Translations under genes and position numbers: made by a program
DNA from: Gigaspora margarita
Taxonomy: Eukaryota; Glomeromycota; Glomeromycetes; Diversisporales; Gigasporaceae
NCBI GenBank assembly: GCA_009809945.1
Contig: WTPW01000649.1
Coordinates: 248,541-312,540, forward strand
Length of the DNA stretch: 64,000 nucleotides
Direction of reading: 5' to 3'
Shown here: piece after piece, positions 12,278-23,832 of the stretch
How the letters are laid out: each line of letters begins with the position of its first letter
Position numbering within the stretch: position 1 is the first letter of the stretch
Notes under the pieces: generated by a model
Database searches by the model: none
What the model was told of the DNA's origin: nothing
Seen by the model: only the letters and a program-made list of their open reading frames with translations

Positions 12278-13607
12278 TAATCTAATAAGTCTTAACTAAA
12301 GCTATCTTAGCTTTATTTAAATAAGAACGGGCTTTTTCTTATAATTATAAGAACCTTTATTAAATATGAATATTACTGCATACTGTATTCACCTTGTATT
12401 CACCCTCTTTTTTTTTTCTTTCTTTTTTTTGATATGACTTTGATCATAATCATGACTTTGGCCATAGGTAATATTAATTGCTATTAAAAAAATTTTATCA
12501 TTATGACTCTTACTCTAAAATTATATCAATCACCAAATGACTTATGCTGTGAATACCAGTCCCATTAATTGAATCGCTTTTTTTATTTATCCCTCTTTTT
12601 AATTAAATTTTCTTTTTATTATGTAAATAAAGATTCAAATCGACTCATCGGCTCTATTGATTAATCGGTTTTATTGTGATTAATATTCAAGTCGGTAGTG
12701 CCGTCTTGCATCTCTACATTAACATTGCACATGTCGATTCAGTTTGGCCAATAAAATCGTATCCATTTGATATAAAAGTTTTTAAAAAAACTAGTAAAAC
12801 TATCTATCAAAATTTTTTTTTAAATTCTACATATTTGTAAATTTGATTAAATGATCAGAGTGCTAGTTTTATTCAAAGTTTTGTAAAATAAAATAAAAAT
12901 AAAATAAATCACTTGTTAGAAAAGAAATTGGTTAAAATTTTTATAAGCTTTGAGCTAATGCAACAATCAATGATTTTTGCAAACTTATAAAATTTAAATA
13001 ATAAATAAATAAAATAGAATTTACTAGATGTTTCAAAATTTTCAAAAAACAAAAGCGTCCATAAAAATCTATAGCTAAAATTTTGCGAAACTTTGAATGT
13101 GAAACTTAGAATAAAACTAGCATGATAATCAATCAAATTAATTATTTTATTTTATTTTAATTCTGTAAACTTTTAGAATTAAAATAAAAATTTTGTAATC
13201 TTAAATTTCATCATATATGATATATTAACTTTGACACAATTTTAAATTTAAATACATCAACTTAATATAGCAAAATCTTTAAAATTTTACCTAAAACTTT
13301 GTAGAATGTTACAAGTTAAAATTTTAAAAATTGCCTACGTTGATGTTCCAGTGCCATATACGATTTTATTTGCAACTGTAATAGATCCCGAGCAGTTTAT
13401 ATTGCAAATTATGGAAATTATAGTAATTGTTCCATCCAGAGTGTTGGTTTTGTTTGTTTAAATAGCTACCAAAATCCGGTACAATTGAAAATCAATTGAA
13501 TTTTGACGTTCGACAAACATCCTCTGTATCATATAAATAGCATATAATATAGACAGTACCGATATATATATATATGTATAATAAATAAATACTATACTTG
13601 AAATATA
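12278..13607. other. Non-coding AT-rich sequence
   Basis: No gene, RNA or well-defined repeat was recognised. A weak inverted pair with ACTAGCA and AAACTTTG words spans roughly 12790-13140. Confidence 0.45.
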
Positions 13608-13761
13608 GGCTAGGTGCTGCAAAAACAATTTTTATGATAATGCAACCATCTTTGAGTTTTAAGTGAAAAATGCTCCTGTTATTATTTTAAATTGATTTAT
13701 ATAAAAAAAAACTGAAATATTGTTAACCCCCTCCCCCTCCCCTCCCTGCAGCACTTAGCCC
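13608..13761. mobile_element. Short MITE, GGCTAGGTGCTGC ends
   Basis: The ends are GGCTAGGTGCTGC and GCAGCACTTAGCCC, flanked by ATATA on both sides. It carries a C-rich tract (CCCCCTCCCCCTCCC) just inside the right end. It is non-coding. Confidence 0.65.
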
Positions 13762-13940
13762 ATATATATAACGTAGTATTGGTGAATTGTTTTAAAAAAT
13801 TTCTGGATCTTCAAACGATTTAAAAAAATGCAGAAATACAGCCAACTATCTATATAAGCTTCGACAAGACAATAGAAAATTTTGTAAAAAAAAAAAAAAA
13901 AGCAAAATTTAAAGTTTTGTGAAAAAAGATGCAGTATTAA

Positions 13941-14122
13941 GGCCGTTTGAAATTGAAACTTCGTTTAACGTTATCACCCATCTCTTGAGCCTCCCCAAAA
14001 AATCAAACAAATAGAAGTGACAGACTGATCGATATAATAGATATGATGGCAGCCGGGATTTTCGGTTTATGTTTAATATTTATTAATCCCCCTGTTAAAC
14101 GAAGTTTCAATTTCAAACGGCC
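13941..14122. mobile_element. Harbinger-like MITE with perfect 29-bp TIR
   Basis: The terminal repeats start GGCCGTTTGAAATTGAAACT and are identical over 29 bp. The flanking triplet TAA (13938-13940 and 14123-14125) is the short T/A-rich 3-bp duplication typical of PIF/Harbinger elements. Identical ends suggest a fairly recent insertion. There is no coding capacity in 182 bp. Confidence 0.85.
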
Positions 14123-14495
14123 TAAAGGCGATTAAACATAAAGTTTGTGTTTAAAGTGTTGACTGTAAATAGTTGATAAATAGATTATCTAGAATTATAG
14201 CAGAACTATAATTTTCGATAATAAATAACTAATCCGGAAATTTTTTTAAAAAATTCATCATAATCTATTGTTTCAAAATTTTCTGTAAATGAGTGTAGAT
14301 AAGAAAACCTGGAGATAACAAAATTCCAAGTTTTCTTTTTTGTGACACTCAAATGTAGTACGTAAGGTTGGATAAGAAATTACTTACCAAGGGATTATGC
14401 TATAATACTAAAACTTGTTTAGTCTCATCTCTAATATGATTAAACTTCGTTTTTGCATGCGGTGTTGTTGACACAGGAATACTGGGCCTCTATCA

Positions 14496-14602
14496 TTTTC
14501 CTGACAACCACTTTCCTGACAAAAGTTGACCGGAACTATCCAACCCTAATGCGGGCTACATTGTCGGGATTTTGACATTGTTGGGAAAGTGGTCAGGAAA
14601 AA
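14496..14602. mobile_element. Short palindromic element, TTTTCCTGACAACCACTTTC arms
   Basis: The inverted arms TTTTCCTGACAACCACTTTC and GAAAGTGGTCAGGAAAA flank about 60 bp. TTTCCTGAC also occurs twice in the left arm. Confidence 0.55.
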
Positions 14603-14749
14603 ATAGGAACCGAAGAATACTATCGTACAATAAACAGTCAACCCTCTCAAAACCGATCCTATCAAAACCGATAACCTACTATAATCCGTTTCTGATATCC
14701 GATAGTCCTAATATTCCAGTTTCCGATTTTTAAATAAGATTTCGGTTCA

Positions 14750-15060
14750 TTTGCCCAACTCGGGTTCGAATGATCCCATTCCGGGTTTATTTACACCTAA
14801 TTCGGGTACAAATGATCCATTCCGGGTTCATTTGAACCAATTTGGATTCCATTTTTGGTTTCATTTAAACCCAATTTGGATTCCATTTTTGGTTTATTTG
14901 AAACCAATCCGGGTTCAGGTTCAAATGAACCTATTCTGGGCTCATTTGAACCAACCCGGGTATAATTCCGGATTCAGATGAGCCCAACCCGGGTTTAAAT
15001 GGTCCACTCAGGTTTATTTGAACCCAATTCGATTTCAAATGAGTCAACCCGGGTTCAATT
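14750..15060. repeat. Minisatellite of GGGTTCATTTGAACC units
   Basis: About a dozen degenerate, partly palindromic units of roughly 25 bp, built from TTCGGGTTCAAATGA and CATTTGAACCAATCC. They lie inside the pogo-like element. The frame at 14751-14981 is repeat translation. Confidence 0.8.
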
Positions 15061-15140
15061 TAAAAAAAAAATATGCAATTAGTTTAGACCGTTTATAATG
15101 AACAATCACATGATGTTTCTCAAATCTGCACCATGCATAC

Positions 15141-15583
15141 TAGGGTGTCCAGGATTATGCGATGCGATGAGGTAAATTATGCGGCCGAACTGAGGTTGAT
15201 TATGCGATGGATGCGAAATAAATTTAAAATTATGCGATCAATTAGGTCGATTATGCGATTTTTATTATATGTAATTAATTCTTTTAGTTCTGTTTTTCGG
15301 ATTTTTTCGGACGTTCACCAAAAATTTTGCTCCAACTATGCTCGTAATTTAAGTTCATTCATTTTCCACATCGGAACTTTTCGGGACCTACATTCTATCA
15401 TCACTCTGTCACCTAAATTACAAATTTAAAGCTTGCCGGATGAAGTTAACATATTCCCAACAACCAATCAACTTTTATTCACGTGATTTATGCTTTTTTT
15501 TGCTTGTTTATGCGAAGCATATGCGATGCGAAAAATAGCAAATTATGCGCATAATATCGCATCGCATAATCCTGGACACCCTA
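15141..15583. mobile_element. hAT-like MITE with 8-bp TSD ATGCATAC
   Basis: The ends are TAGGGTGTCCAGGATTATGC and its complement, continuing GATGCGA. The flanks 15133-15140 and 15584-15591 are both ATGCATAC. A TAGGG-type end with an exact 8-bp duplication fits hAT elements. It is inserted within the pogo-like element 14635-15612. GCGATG words recur just inside both ends. Confidence 0.92.
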
Positions 15584-15612
15584 ATGCATACCGATTTTGA
15601 GAGGGTTGACTG

Positions 15613-16092
15613 TATTTTATATTGTTTAACACGTGTCGAACATTAACATTGTTCTACATAAATAAAAGCATCATTATCACGACAATCATAAAAAACAAGA
15701 TAAAACAAGATGAATACCGTTCGCACAGTTTATAATATTCCAAAAGTAATACAATATTTCCATATATTCCATTATTCCATAAAGCACTCCCTTATTTAAA
15801 TGAATAAGACTTTAGTACTATAAAGCAATGCGAAATGGTATTTAAATTGATGTAGAGAGATTAGATGTAACCATTACCTAGGTAAGACTTCTCTGAACTG
15901 ACTTCTTGGATTGGGCATCGTTACACCTAATATATATACACATATATAGATTTAAATAATAAAGTAAAAAAATAAATAAATAAAAAAGCAAAGTCGGTGC
16001 AAAAAAAAAAACAAACAAGAATAAAACCGAACCGATTCTTAACCCAAAACCGATTTCAAGGTCTATTAAATTTAATATTATGCTAATTTATC

Positions 16093-16147
<55 letters not shown>

Positions 16148-18747
16148 ATAATGATAATAAATTAATACTAGTCATAACTGTTAGTTCGATTTCAATTAAG
16201 GCTTGATCTTTCTGAATTCTATTAGGCAACAATATTTAAAATCTAGGCGTTAAAACTAAATAGGATATTTTATAAGGATCGAATTCAAGCTTAGATTTCC
16301 AAGACTTTTTCCAATTTTAATTATGGCGTTTTGCGAAAAGATGCAACATAATTTCGTGAATGATGCTGAAAAATCACCAAAACTATAGATAGTTTATCAT
16401 TATATCCTCGATCAGTAATATCCTTATTTTTAATTCTTGAAATCACGAGAAATCAGCAGACTTTTAATTTCCATATGAAATCGTGATCTTCAGAGGTAAC
16501 ACCATTTGACAAACGCAATAACAAACTTAATTGACGATTATAACGGATTCTCAGAATTGATTTTGGATTAAAGAATCGATTCTTATCGAATTGCTTCGTC
16601 AACTTTCATTTCTCCAAAAGTGGTTGTCATAAATTCCTGTAGTAAAATGTATAAAAACAAAGGTCAAATATCAAATTTTATTTACAAATGAGAAAATCAT
16701 ACTTTGGACTCAACGTAACTTTGCGAGCATTCATCCAAATTATGGGCAACAAAATTTTAAATATACACATAAATAGAGAATTAACCATATACCTTTGACT
16801 TTTTCTATGTGTCGTATTTAAATTGAATAGAATGGAACGAATAACATTAGTGAAATAGTGATATTTGTTATGAGAATAAAAATAATTAGCTTATAATAAA
16901 AGATCCAAATCGGAATATTGATTTATATATATATATTTTTACAGAAAAAATTTATTCATTTGATGGATGGCTTTTTTTAATCGACGCCTGATGTTTCGGA
17001 CGGTTCAGAAAGAAACTTTTCATACGATAACGACGCAAACACTGTTGCCCATTAATGCTAAATACCGAAATTGTGTACTAAAAATATATATACATATAAG
17101 TTATCACTGAACGAAATTAACATTTATTAATGAAGAAACAAATATATTAGAGGCAATTGAATTAAAAGTGGGGGGAATGCTTATCAGCTGGCCTAGACGA
17201 AATCCATTTCATTATTATTTTGGCATGATCAACAGAAAATGTCAAATTTAGCATGTAAGCAGGTTTGGGTTAAAAATTCAGGTTTTTTTTCAGGAACTTT
17301 TACCATGCACCGGTAAATTTTTTAAGCAAAATGTGGCACTGGATGCCATTTGAAACCAACGTTCGACAAGTTTGGTTTGTTTATATCACAAGATAGTCCA
17401 TATCAGGCATTGACTCACGAAAATTTTTTTACAGTTTACTCACCTTATCGTTACTGTTCACATTATCGTTACTGTTAATCCTACACAATATATTTCGGTT
17501 GTGTATAAAATGTTTGATTATTAATTATAATGTCATGATTATGTACTGTACTAAAAGATTCAGAAATAATTTCTTAAAAACGACGTCGAATTTCCTGAAA
17601 CAATTGTAACTCAAAATGTCACATGTAAATTTGCCTTCCGCGTACTAAAAAGTTTTTTCCTTGGGAAATTTGGACTGGTGCACCTCATCTGTACTACTTC
17701 TCGGACTAAGAATTTATGTTTCTTATTACTATAAATGTTTTTTATTACTGCATAAATAATATATATTAAAAATAGTCATGTAATTTAGCAAAATTTAAGG
17801 AGCTTTATGGAAGTAGATATCTTTTTTTTTTATTTTCAGACGAATTGGCCCATAAATTATTTTAATTAATATTCGGATCAGTTAGCAATGATTTGAAGTA
17901 ATGTGGTAGTAATTAGGACATGAAAGCCGAAAAACATATATAATTCACTTTTAAATTTTTTTTTTTTTTTAACAAAAAAAAATACTTATATAATAACAAT
18001 ACAAGTAGCTCTCGATATAAGAAAACCCAATTAAAATTCGATATGTTTTAATATTCAAGAAATTATACTAACGCTGCAAATCAGTCCATTGGTAATCACC
18101 AGTCATTAGGGTTGAAACTTACATTGTAACTAACGTACAAAATTGAATTGTAGATTATTATTGTGCCGGCATTATGAAAGCTTGGCCAGTATTATAAGAA
18201 ATCTATCGGAGCTATTATAATTTATATTCAAAAGTACACCAGGAACTAGAGAAGGGAAAGTTTATAAATGTATTAATATTTCTCATCATTTCCTTTAATA
18301 ACGATAATATAAATAAAAAATTGTGACTTAAGCAAAACGCTAACCTGATTAGCAATAATTAATCGTCATAGGTAATGATTAGTAATAATATGTATGTGTA
18401 ATGTAGGGTAAAATTAAGTAATTATTACCTCTACCAGGAAAATGAATTTTGGCTAGCGCTATAAATTTTGGTTTCAGAATACTTACATAAATTATGTAAA
18501 TTACGATAATTTTACAACGTTACACTTATTCACCGACAGCTAATTTAGCCGGCATCACGCCATATGACAATTTACTAATAATATATGCTCGCAACTAATC
18601 AAACGCTAAACCTAACCGTAATGTCAGCCAAATGATATAATCCGTAATGATTTTGTGTAACACAGAATCAACACATACCAAAAATTTTTATTAGAATAAT
18701 TGGGTAACTGATATTCGCACCCTATTCACACCCACATAGATCACTCA
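15613..18747. other. 3.1 kb non-coding region with normal CpG content
   Basis: No convincing gene, RNA or transposon was found. It contains a 49-nt T-run (16095-16143) and short AT microsatellites. CpG dinucleotides occur regularly, unlike in the sequence after 18.8 kb. Multi-exon genes with very short exons cannot be excluded by eye. Confidence 0.5.
16095..16143. repeat. Poly-T run of 49 nt
   Basis: An uninterrupted T homopolymer. It could be the A-tail of a minus-strand retroposon, but no body or target duplication was recognised next to it. Confidence 0.95.
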
Positions 18748-18925
18748 TTATTAAAACTTTGATCGAAGGTATCTCAACAACCACCTAATGAAATTCGATG
18801 AACTTTTTTTTATTTGAATTCCATGGATCATAAAATACAAATAATAAAAAAAAAATTACTGAATTTCATCAAATAATTGTTGAAATATCTTGATCAAAAT
18901 TTTAAAAAATTATTAAAAATCTAAG
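18748..18925. repeat. Foldback repeat of the GAATTC module family
   Basis: The inverted arms read ATCTCAACAACCACCTAATG and, at the right, AAATAATTGTTGAAATATC. The centre is ATTTGAATTCCATGG. It is related to the modules at 11.3-11.8 kb. It straddles the point where CpG disappears. Confidence 0.6.
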
Positions 18926-19039
18926 CCAGCAAATTTTTTATAAGATGCATGATAATCAAATAATGCCACAACTTTATTTAACTCTATAACTAAAACTCTT
19001 AGTAAACTAAAAGTTATATTTCATAGTAAAGCCATTTAG

Positions 19040-19900
19040 CTAATAAACTTAAAGTATAACCCACCTGGTTATCCAAATTATACCTAAATATGATTTGCTA
19101 TATCAACTTTTTTCTTATTGTAATCTTAAATCTCAAAAGACTAAAGTATCCAATCACTAAATAGAGCTGCCACCTATCATGACTGCCTATTTTTTAAACC
19201 TTCTTCTCCTAGCTTCCCAAGTAGAAGAATTCTACTAGAATAGTAAACAAACAAATATGAAAGTAAAAAGAGAAATATACTAAATAGAGGAAAACCTATA
19301 CTACCTACAAATAACCAAAGTATTATTAAATAAAAATAAAAAGAAAGAAGAAAGGCAAAAAAAAAGGCTATGCTAGCACTACTTAAACCTGTGCTAGACA
19401 TAAAAATTATATAATACTGTGCAAAGAAATGCCTTATCAAAATATTATATATATATATAAGAAAAACAAAAACTACACCTAAAGGAACCTTTTAGGAAGA
19501 AATTTCATCTTGAATTTTTTTCAAAACATCTTACATGTTATTCATTGTTTATTTTGTAAGACCCAAAACTTACATATATTGATTCCAATTTGATAAACAC
19601 ACTTCCAATTTGAAAGAAGTAAATACTATCACTCTTTTGAAGAAGGTAAACTAAAATGCCCACTTTGTTAAAATTTCAAAAAGCCCAAAGAAGTGCTAAA
19701 GTAAAAGTACCAAACTGAAAGGAGTTGTAGAAGTTATACTATATAAAATAATATATCTAACTAAGTATCTACTTCTAATTTTATATCTATAGCACTTGAC
19801 AAAGCTCTAGAGTTTCTTTACTACAGTTCTGACCAGCATAAAATATCCACTTTTTATATAAAAATACAAAATTGCTTATAATTTACAAACAAATGACTTT
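19040..19900. repeat. Dispersed multicopy repeat D, copy 1
   Basis: Parts of this stretch match a minus-strand copy at about 29.9-30.33 kb (GCCACCTATCATGACTGCC, AAACCTTCTTCT, AACCTATACTACCTA) and a plus-strand copy at 43.62-44.6 kb (TACTGTGCAAAGAAATGCC). The 87-residue hydrophobic minus-strand frame at 19177-19440 is not supported as a gene. The boundaries are approximate. Confidence 0.5.
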
Positions 19901-20336
19901 AAAAACAATCTGTCTTACAAATTTGTTGCTTTTAGTCTAAACTACAATTCTGTAAGATGTATTTTTATTTGTATTATAAATTTAAAAAGTTATTTGAGCC
20001 TAAATTTAATATGTAATCAAAAATTTGGCATTTAATATATAAAAAAATTGGGTTTATAGATTTTTATCCAATTAGAATTTTTGTTACACAAAAAATAGCC
20101 AATCAGATTTGAGTATAAATCTCAAAATTTGGCGCTTTTAAAAAAAATTGGATATCTTAAACTGGCCCGAACTGTATATCTTTATTTGATAGTATTATAG
20201 CTCACCAAGATGGCTCATTTAAAAGTCTACAAGTCTTTTTTATCTCTATTTCAGGTGCAAAACATTCAATAAATGGACTTTGTACCCAATAGCAGCTTGG
20301 TAAAGTTTTGTTGTATATAGATATATTAACTACTGT

Positions 20337-20543
20337 TTCTATTATGAATAAGCACCTCTTTTTTTGAAATTTTAAATTCAAATATTCTGAAAACCATCTA
20401 ATCAAACTCAATAAAAAATTTATTTATTTAAATTTAGATTTATAAAATTTAAATTAAAAAAAAATTTATTAAACTTGATTAGATAGTTTTCAAGTTATTT
20501 GAATTTAAAATTTCAAAAAAGAGAGTACTTATTTATGATAGAA
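20337..20543. mobile_element. AT-drifted foldback element
   Basis: The inverted arms start TTTCTATTATGAATAAGCAC and run about 90 bp, including GAAATTTTAAATTCAAATA. The centre is TAAATTTAGATTTATAAAAT. It is non-coding. Confidence 0.65.
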
Positions 20544-20754
20544 TATAATATAAAGTTTTTTGTAGTTCAATTTTCTTAGAAATTTTAATATAAGGGATCA
20601 TTAGAAAAAGTTGAAATGTTTTGAATCAGATAATAATTTTAACTAATAAAATTAAATATTTATTTATAGTACAAATTAAATAATTAATTAATTATTTGTA
20701 CTATAAATAGATATTTGATAATTAAATAATAAAAATTACTTTGATTCACAGGCT

Positions 20755-21060
20755 GTGAAATTCACATCCCTGTTTTAAAAAATTTCAAAAAAAGTTTTCT
20801 ATTTGAGTTAGGGTTAGGGCTAGGGCTGTAATAAATAGCAAACTTTATAGTAAAATTTAGCAAGGAATTTTTTTTTTTTGCATAAAAAAAAAGTAGTTCC
20901 ATAGACGAAATTTTAAGTTAGAAGTGATTTTTTGATTTTTTTTGTAAAAAATACTTTGTTTTTGTTACACAAAGAAAATTTGCAGATTGTGCCAATTCTG
21001 CAACTTTGATTGGTCAGATGCAGGGTTGTGAATTTCACAGCCTGTTAAGATTAGCAATAC
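20755..21060. mobile_element. MITE E copy 1, ACAGGCTGTGAAATTCAC ends
   Basis: The ends carry ACAGGCTGTGAAATTCACA and GTGAATTTCACAGCCTGT. The interior has TTAGGGTTAGGGCTAGGG followed by the shared core TAGTAAAATTTAGCAAGGAA. A nearly identical copy lies at 49325-49640 and an inverted, more decayed one at 45975-46262. Confidence 0.85.
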
Positions 21061-21198
21061 TCTTAAATAATTATTTAACTTTAAATAAAAGTTTAAATAT
21101 TTATTATTAAATATTTAAATTTAGCAAAATTTTTTGTAAATTTTTTTTTGATATTAAAGTAAGCTTTAGCTCTAATTTGTATTAAGTATATATATATA

Positions 21199-21443
21199 GG
21201 GGGAAGTTAATAGAAAAGGAACAAATTTTTTCTAAGTAAAAGTTTTTTCAACTTTGAGCTTAATTATTTTGTTAAATATCTTATTAAATCTAATAATTTT
21301 CTTTTATTTTAATTCTAGATAATTCTAAAATTAAAAAAAAAAAAAATTATCAAAATTGGTTAAGTAGTTGTCAAGATATTTTAATTTAAAAATTAAAAAA
21401 ATTTTACTAACAATAATTTGTCCTTTTCTATTGACATCCTCCC
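21199..21443. mobile_element. MITE F copy 1, GGGGG ends, 5-bp TSD
   Basis: It begins GGGGAAGTTAATAGAAAAGG and ends with the inverted CCTTTTCTATTGACATCCTCC. ATATA flanks both ends. A cleaner copy is at 55228-55474. The superfamily is unknown. Confidence 0.75.
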
Positions 21444-21448
21444 ATATA

Positions 21449-22300
21449 ATATTTTTAATTATAAGACTATATTTATAGCTTTGTATACTATTTATATATT
21501 AAACCTAAATTATTAGTTAGCTATATATATTAAGTACTATTTTTTAATTAATTTAGCCTATAGAGATTGTAGTACTAGAGATTTAGATTTTAATATGTTA
21601 ATTACTTATTTAATATTACAAGTATATTAGAAAATATCTATAAATAATATTATATTCTCTAAATAAAGGCTTTTAATCATTTTTAAATTATATAAAAAAT
21701 TTTAAATCTGTATAATAATATATAAAATTTTATAATAAAAATTTGTTTATTTTGTAACAAAGTAATCAAAATTAAATAATTTTAGTATATCTTGATTAGA
21801 TAAATCTAATAGTATTAAAATTATTTATTTGAACAATTAAATTAAAGAAAATTTCTTAATTTACACATAGTGTTTGTACATAGGTACTAATTATTGATTT
21901 ATAGCTTTGTGTAATATATAATTTATTAAGCAAAAAATTAACTCAGTTTAAGGTTAGGGTAAGATTAGGTTAGAGTTAGAGGGTATATAGTTTATACTAA
22001 AATTTAGCAAGAAATATTTTTTATTAGAACTTCAAGAGCAGTTTTATAAACAAAATTTTGAAATATCAATATACCCATGTAAATATACATAGTGTACAAA
22101 TAGAAATACTTTAAATTAAAATATATTTATAAAATATTATTGGTTATATGGAATTTTTGCTAGAAAAATCACTTTTTTAATATTTTTTCAATTAGGTAAT
22201 TTTAGACAAACTTATAACAACATATTAGTTCTTATATAAAAGTAAATAATTTTTTGACTTTATCGATTCAATAATGCATCAAATAAACTTTCAAATCAAT
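21449..22300. other. Non-coding AT-rich sequence with one MITE core fragment
   Basis: No gene was seen. About 21950-22075 matches the shared MITE core: TTAGGGT-like tract, then TACTAAAATTTAGCAAGAAA, then GTTTTATAAACAAAATTTTG. Ends were not resolved. Confidence 0.5.
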
Positions 22301-22315
22301 AAAGTCAAAAGATGA

Positions 22316-23316
22316 AGGGGTATGGGGCCTATAGCCTAGTGGTCTAGGTGCCTATACCCTACACTAGAGGTTCCTGGTTCAAGTCTTAGTAGACGAAATT
22401 CTACGAATATTTGTCNCATACTNAGTGGAAGTCCANGTGAATACTTGATTGATAGANGGTTCTGGCAGAATGGATTCTATATGGAGAAGATGGCATCATG
22501 TTTATGGTGAGAGAAGCGGAGAACAGGTAGAAACCTGCGGAACAGGTCTACGTTTCAAAGAACACCTCTGGCACATGTGGAAGAACTGAAATAGGAAATA
22601 AATATGCAGAGTGAGGTCAGTGGCTGCACTTGGAGACGTGTAAAAAAGNGAATGCAGNATGCACCNGGCTNGTAGTAGAAATACGACAAAGGTATGCAGA
22701 AGCCATGATGGGCACACCAACAGAAACCACCAATCACTTTGGACAAAAACAGATAGTAGTCTAGTACTACGACCCTAGTTGGGAGTAACCTCAGTTACGC
22801 AATATAGCCTATACCTAACCAACACATGGGAGTCTCCTTATATGGCAAAGTCATTGCATGCTGAAAAAGTTTAAAAAGACATTAATGGATGGGATGACGA
22901 TTATGGTGAAGAAACAAGAGGTGAGGTGCCTACTAAGGTAGTGCCAGGTGAGGACATGGACTATATGGTAGTAGGGATGTGGCCCTTCTTACGAACTTTG
23001 TGCCCTTCAGTCACCAAATAGGAAGTATAAAATTTACGAATNCGGTGGATGATCTCNAAACACCTATTTGGGAGTTAATAGAACCAGCATNAGAGATGCG
23101 GGGAATGCTAATTTAGGGAATAGAAGTAGGTTCAGAAGCATAAATCCTGGTTGTATTACGCACGGGGGTTTACAATTGGGTAGAATTTAACTTGAGGATA
23201 AATTAGTCCTAAGTTTAAGATTAGATATTAAAAGTTTGTACTGTAATTACGTATGTAATGATTGTATAAATTAATAATAAAAAATTGCGAACAAAGAGTT
23301 CATTCTATAAAAAAAA
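22316..23316 (+). mobile_element. SINE-like retroposon 1, tRNA head, 15-bp TSD
   Basis: The head resembles a tRNA, with box A-like TAGCCTAGTGGTCTAGG and box B-like GGTTCAAGTCT. A roughly 900-bp unrelated body and an A-tail follow. AAAGTCAAAAGATGA flanks both ends (22301-22315 and 23317-23331). The body shares ATAAATTAGTCCTAAG with retroposon 5 (60729-61709). It is richer in GC and CpG than its surroundings, which suggests a younger insertion. No reverse transcriptase is encoded, so mobility would need a LINE. Several single N lie inside. Confidence 0.88.
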
Positions 23317-23429
23317 AAAGTCAAAAGATGATTTGTATGCAAATAAAAACCTGTATGTTTGTTTAAATTTGTCTAAATTAATCTAATTAAAAAATGTCAA
23401 AAGATTTTTTTTAGCAAAGATCCCATATA

Positions 23430-23758
23430 CAGGTAGATCTCCATAAATGCAATCTTCATAAATGCAATACTTTCTTAAATGCACAATTTTGTCTTGTCTG
23501 TAAAAAAGTATTAGTGCTAAATACATATTCTATATTCTGTAAATGCATGTTTTTCAAATAATTTTCTATATTATGCTACCTTTTTAAATGCTCATAGCCA
23601 ATCAAATTTTAGTATTTAAGATATTATACATTTTTAGTAGAAACTTGGTGATCTAATCTTTAAAGTTACAATTTAATTGGCTCTTTCTAAATGCAATACT
23701 TTCTTAAATGCACATTGTAGACTTGTATATACACATTGCATTTATGGAAGTTTGACTA
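23430..23758. mobile_element. pogo-like MITE, copy A
   Basis: The left end is CAGGTAGATCTCCATAAATG and the right end CATTTATGGAAGTTTGACTA. TA flanks it on the left; the right-hand TA is ambiguous. The interior CTTAAATGCACAATTTTGTC matches the copies at 34803-35143 and 37322-37646. Confidence 0.85.
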
Positions 23759-23832
23759 TAGTAATTTTATATAAAATATATAATGATTGTTATTTGTACA
23801 CTATGTATATATATATATATAGTATTTTAAAC

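Larger units (their letters stand above)
14635..15612. mobile_element. pogo-like element with CAGTCAACCCTCTCAAAACC ends
   Basis: The left end CAGTCAACCCTCTCAAAACC matches the right end GGTTTTGAGAGGGTTGACTG apart from small changes. TA follows the right end and AA precedes the left (a decayed TA). The interior consists of a minisatellite (about 14750-15060) and a separate nested hAT-like MITE (15141-15583). No transposase is encoded. Confidence 0.85.

Noticed and set aside
19177-19440. 87-residue hydrophobic membrane protein
   Set aside because: It lies in dispersed repeat D, the parallel copies do not keep the frame, and the hydrophobicity follows from T-rich codons.
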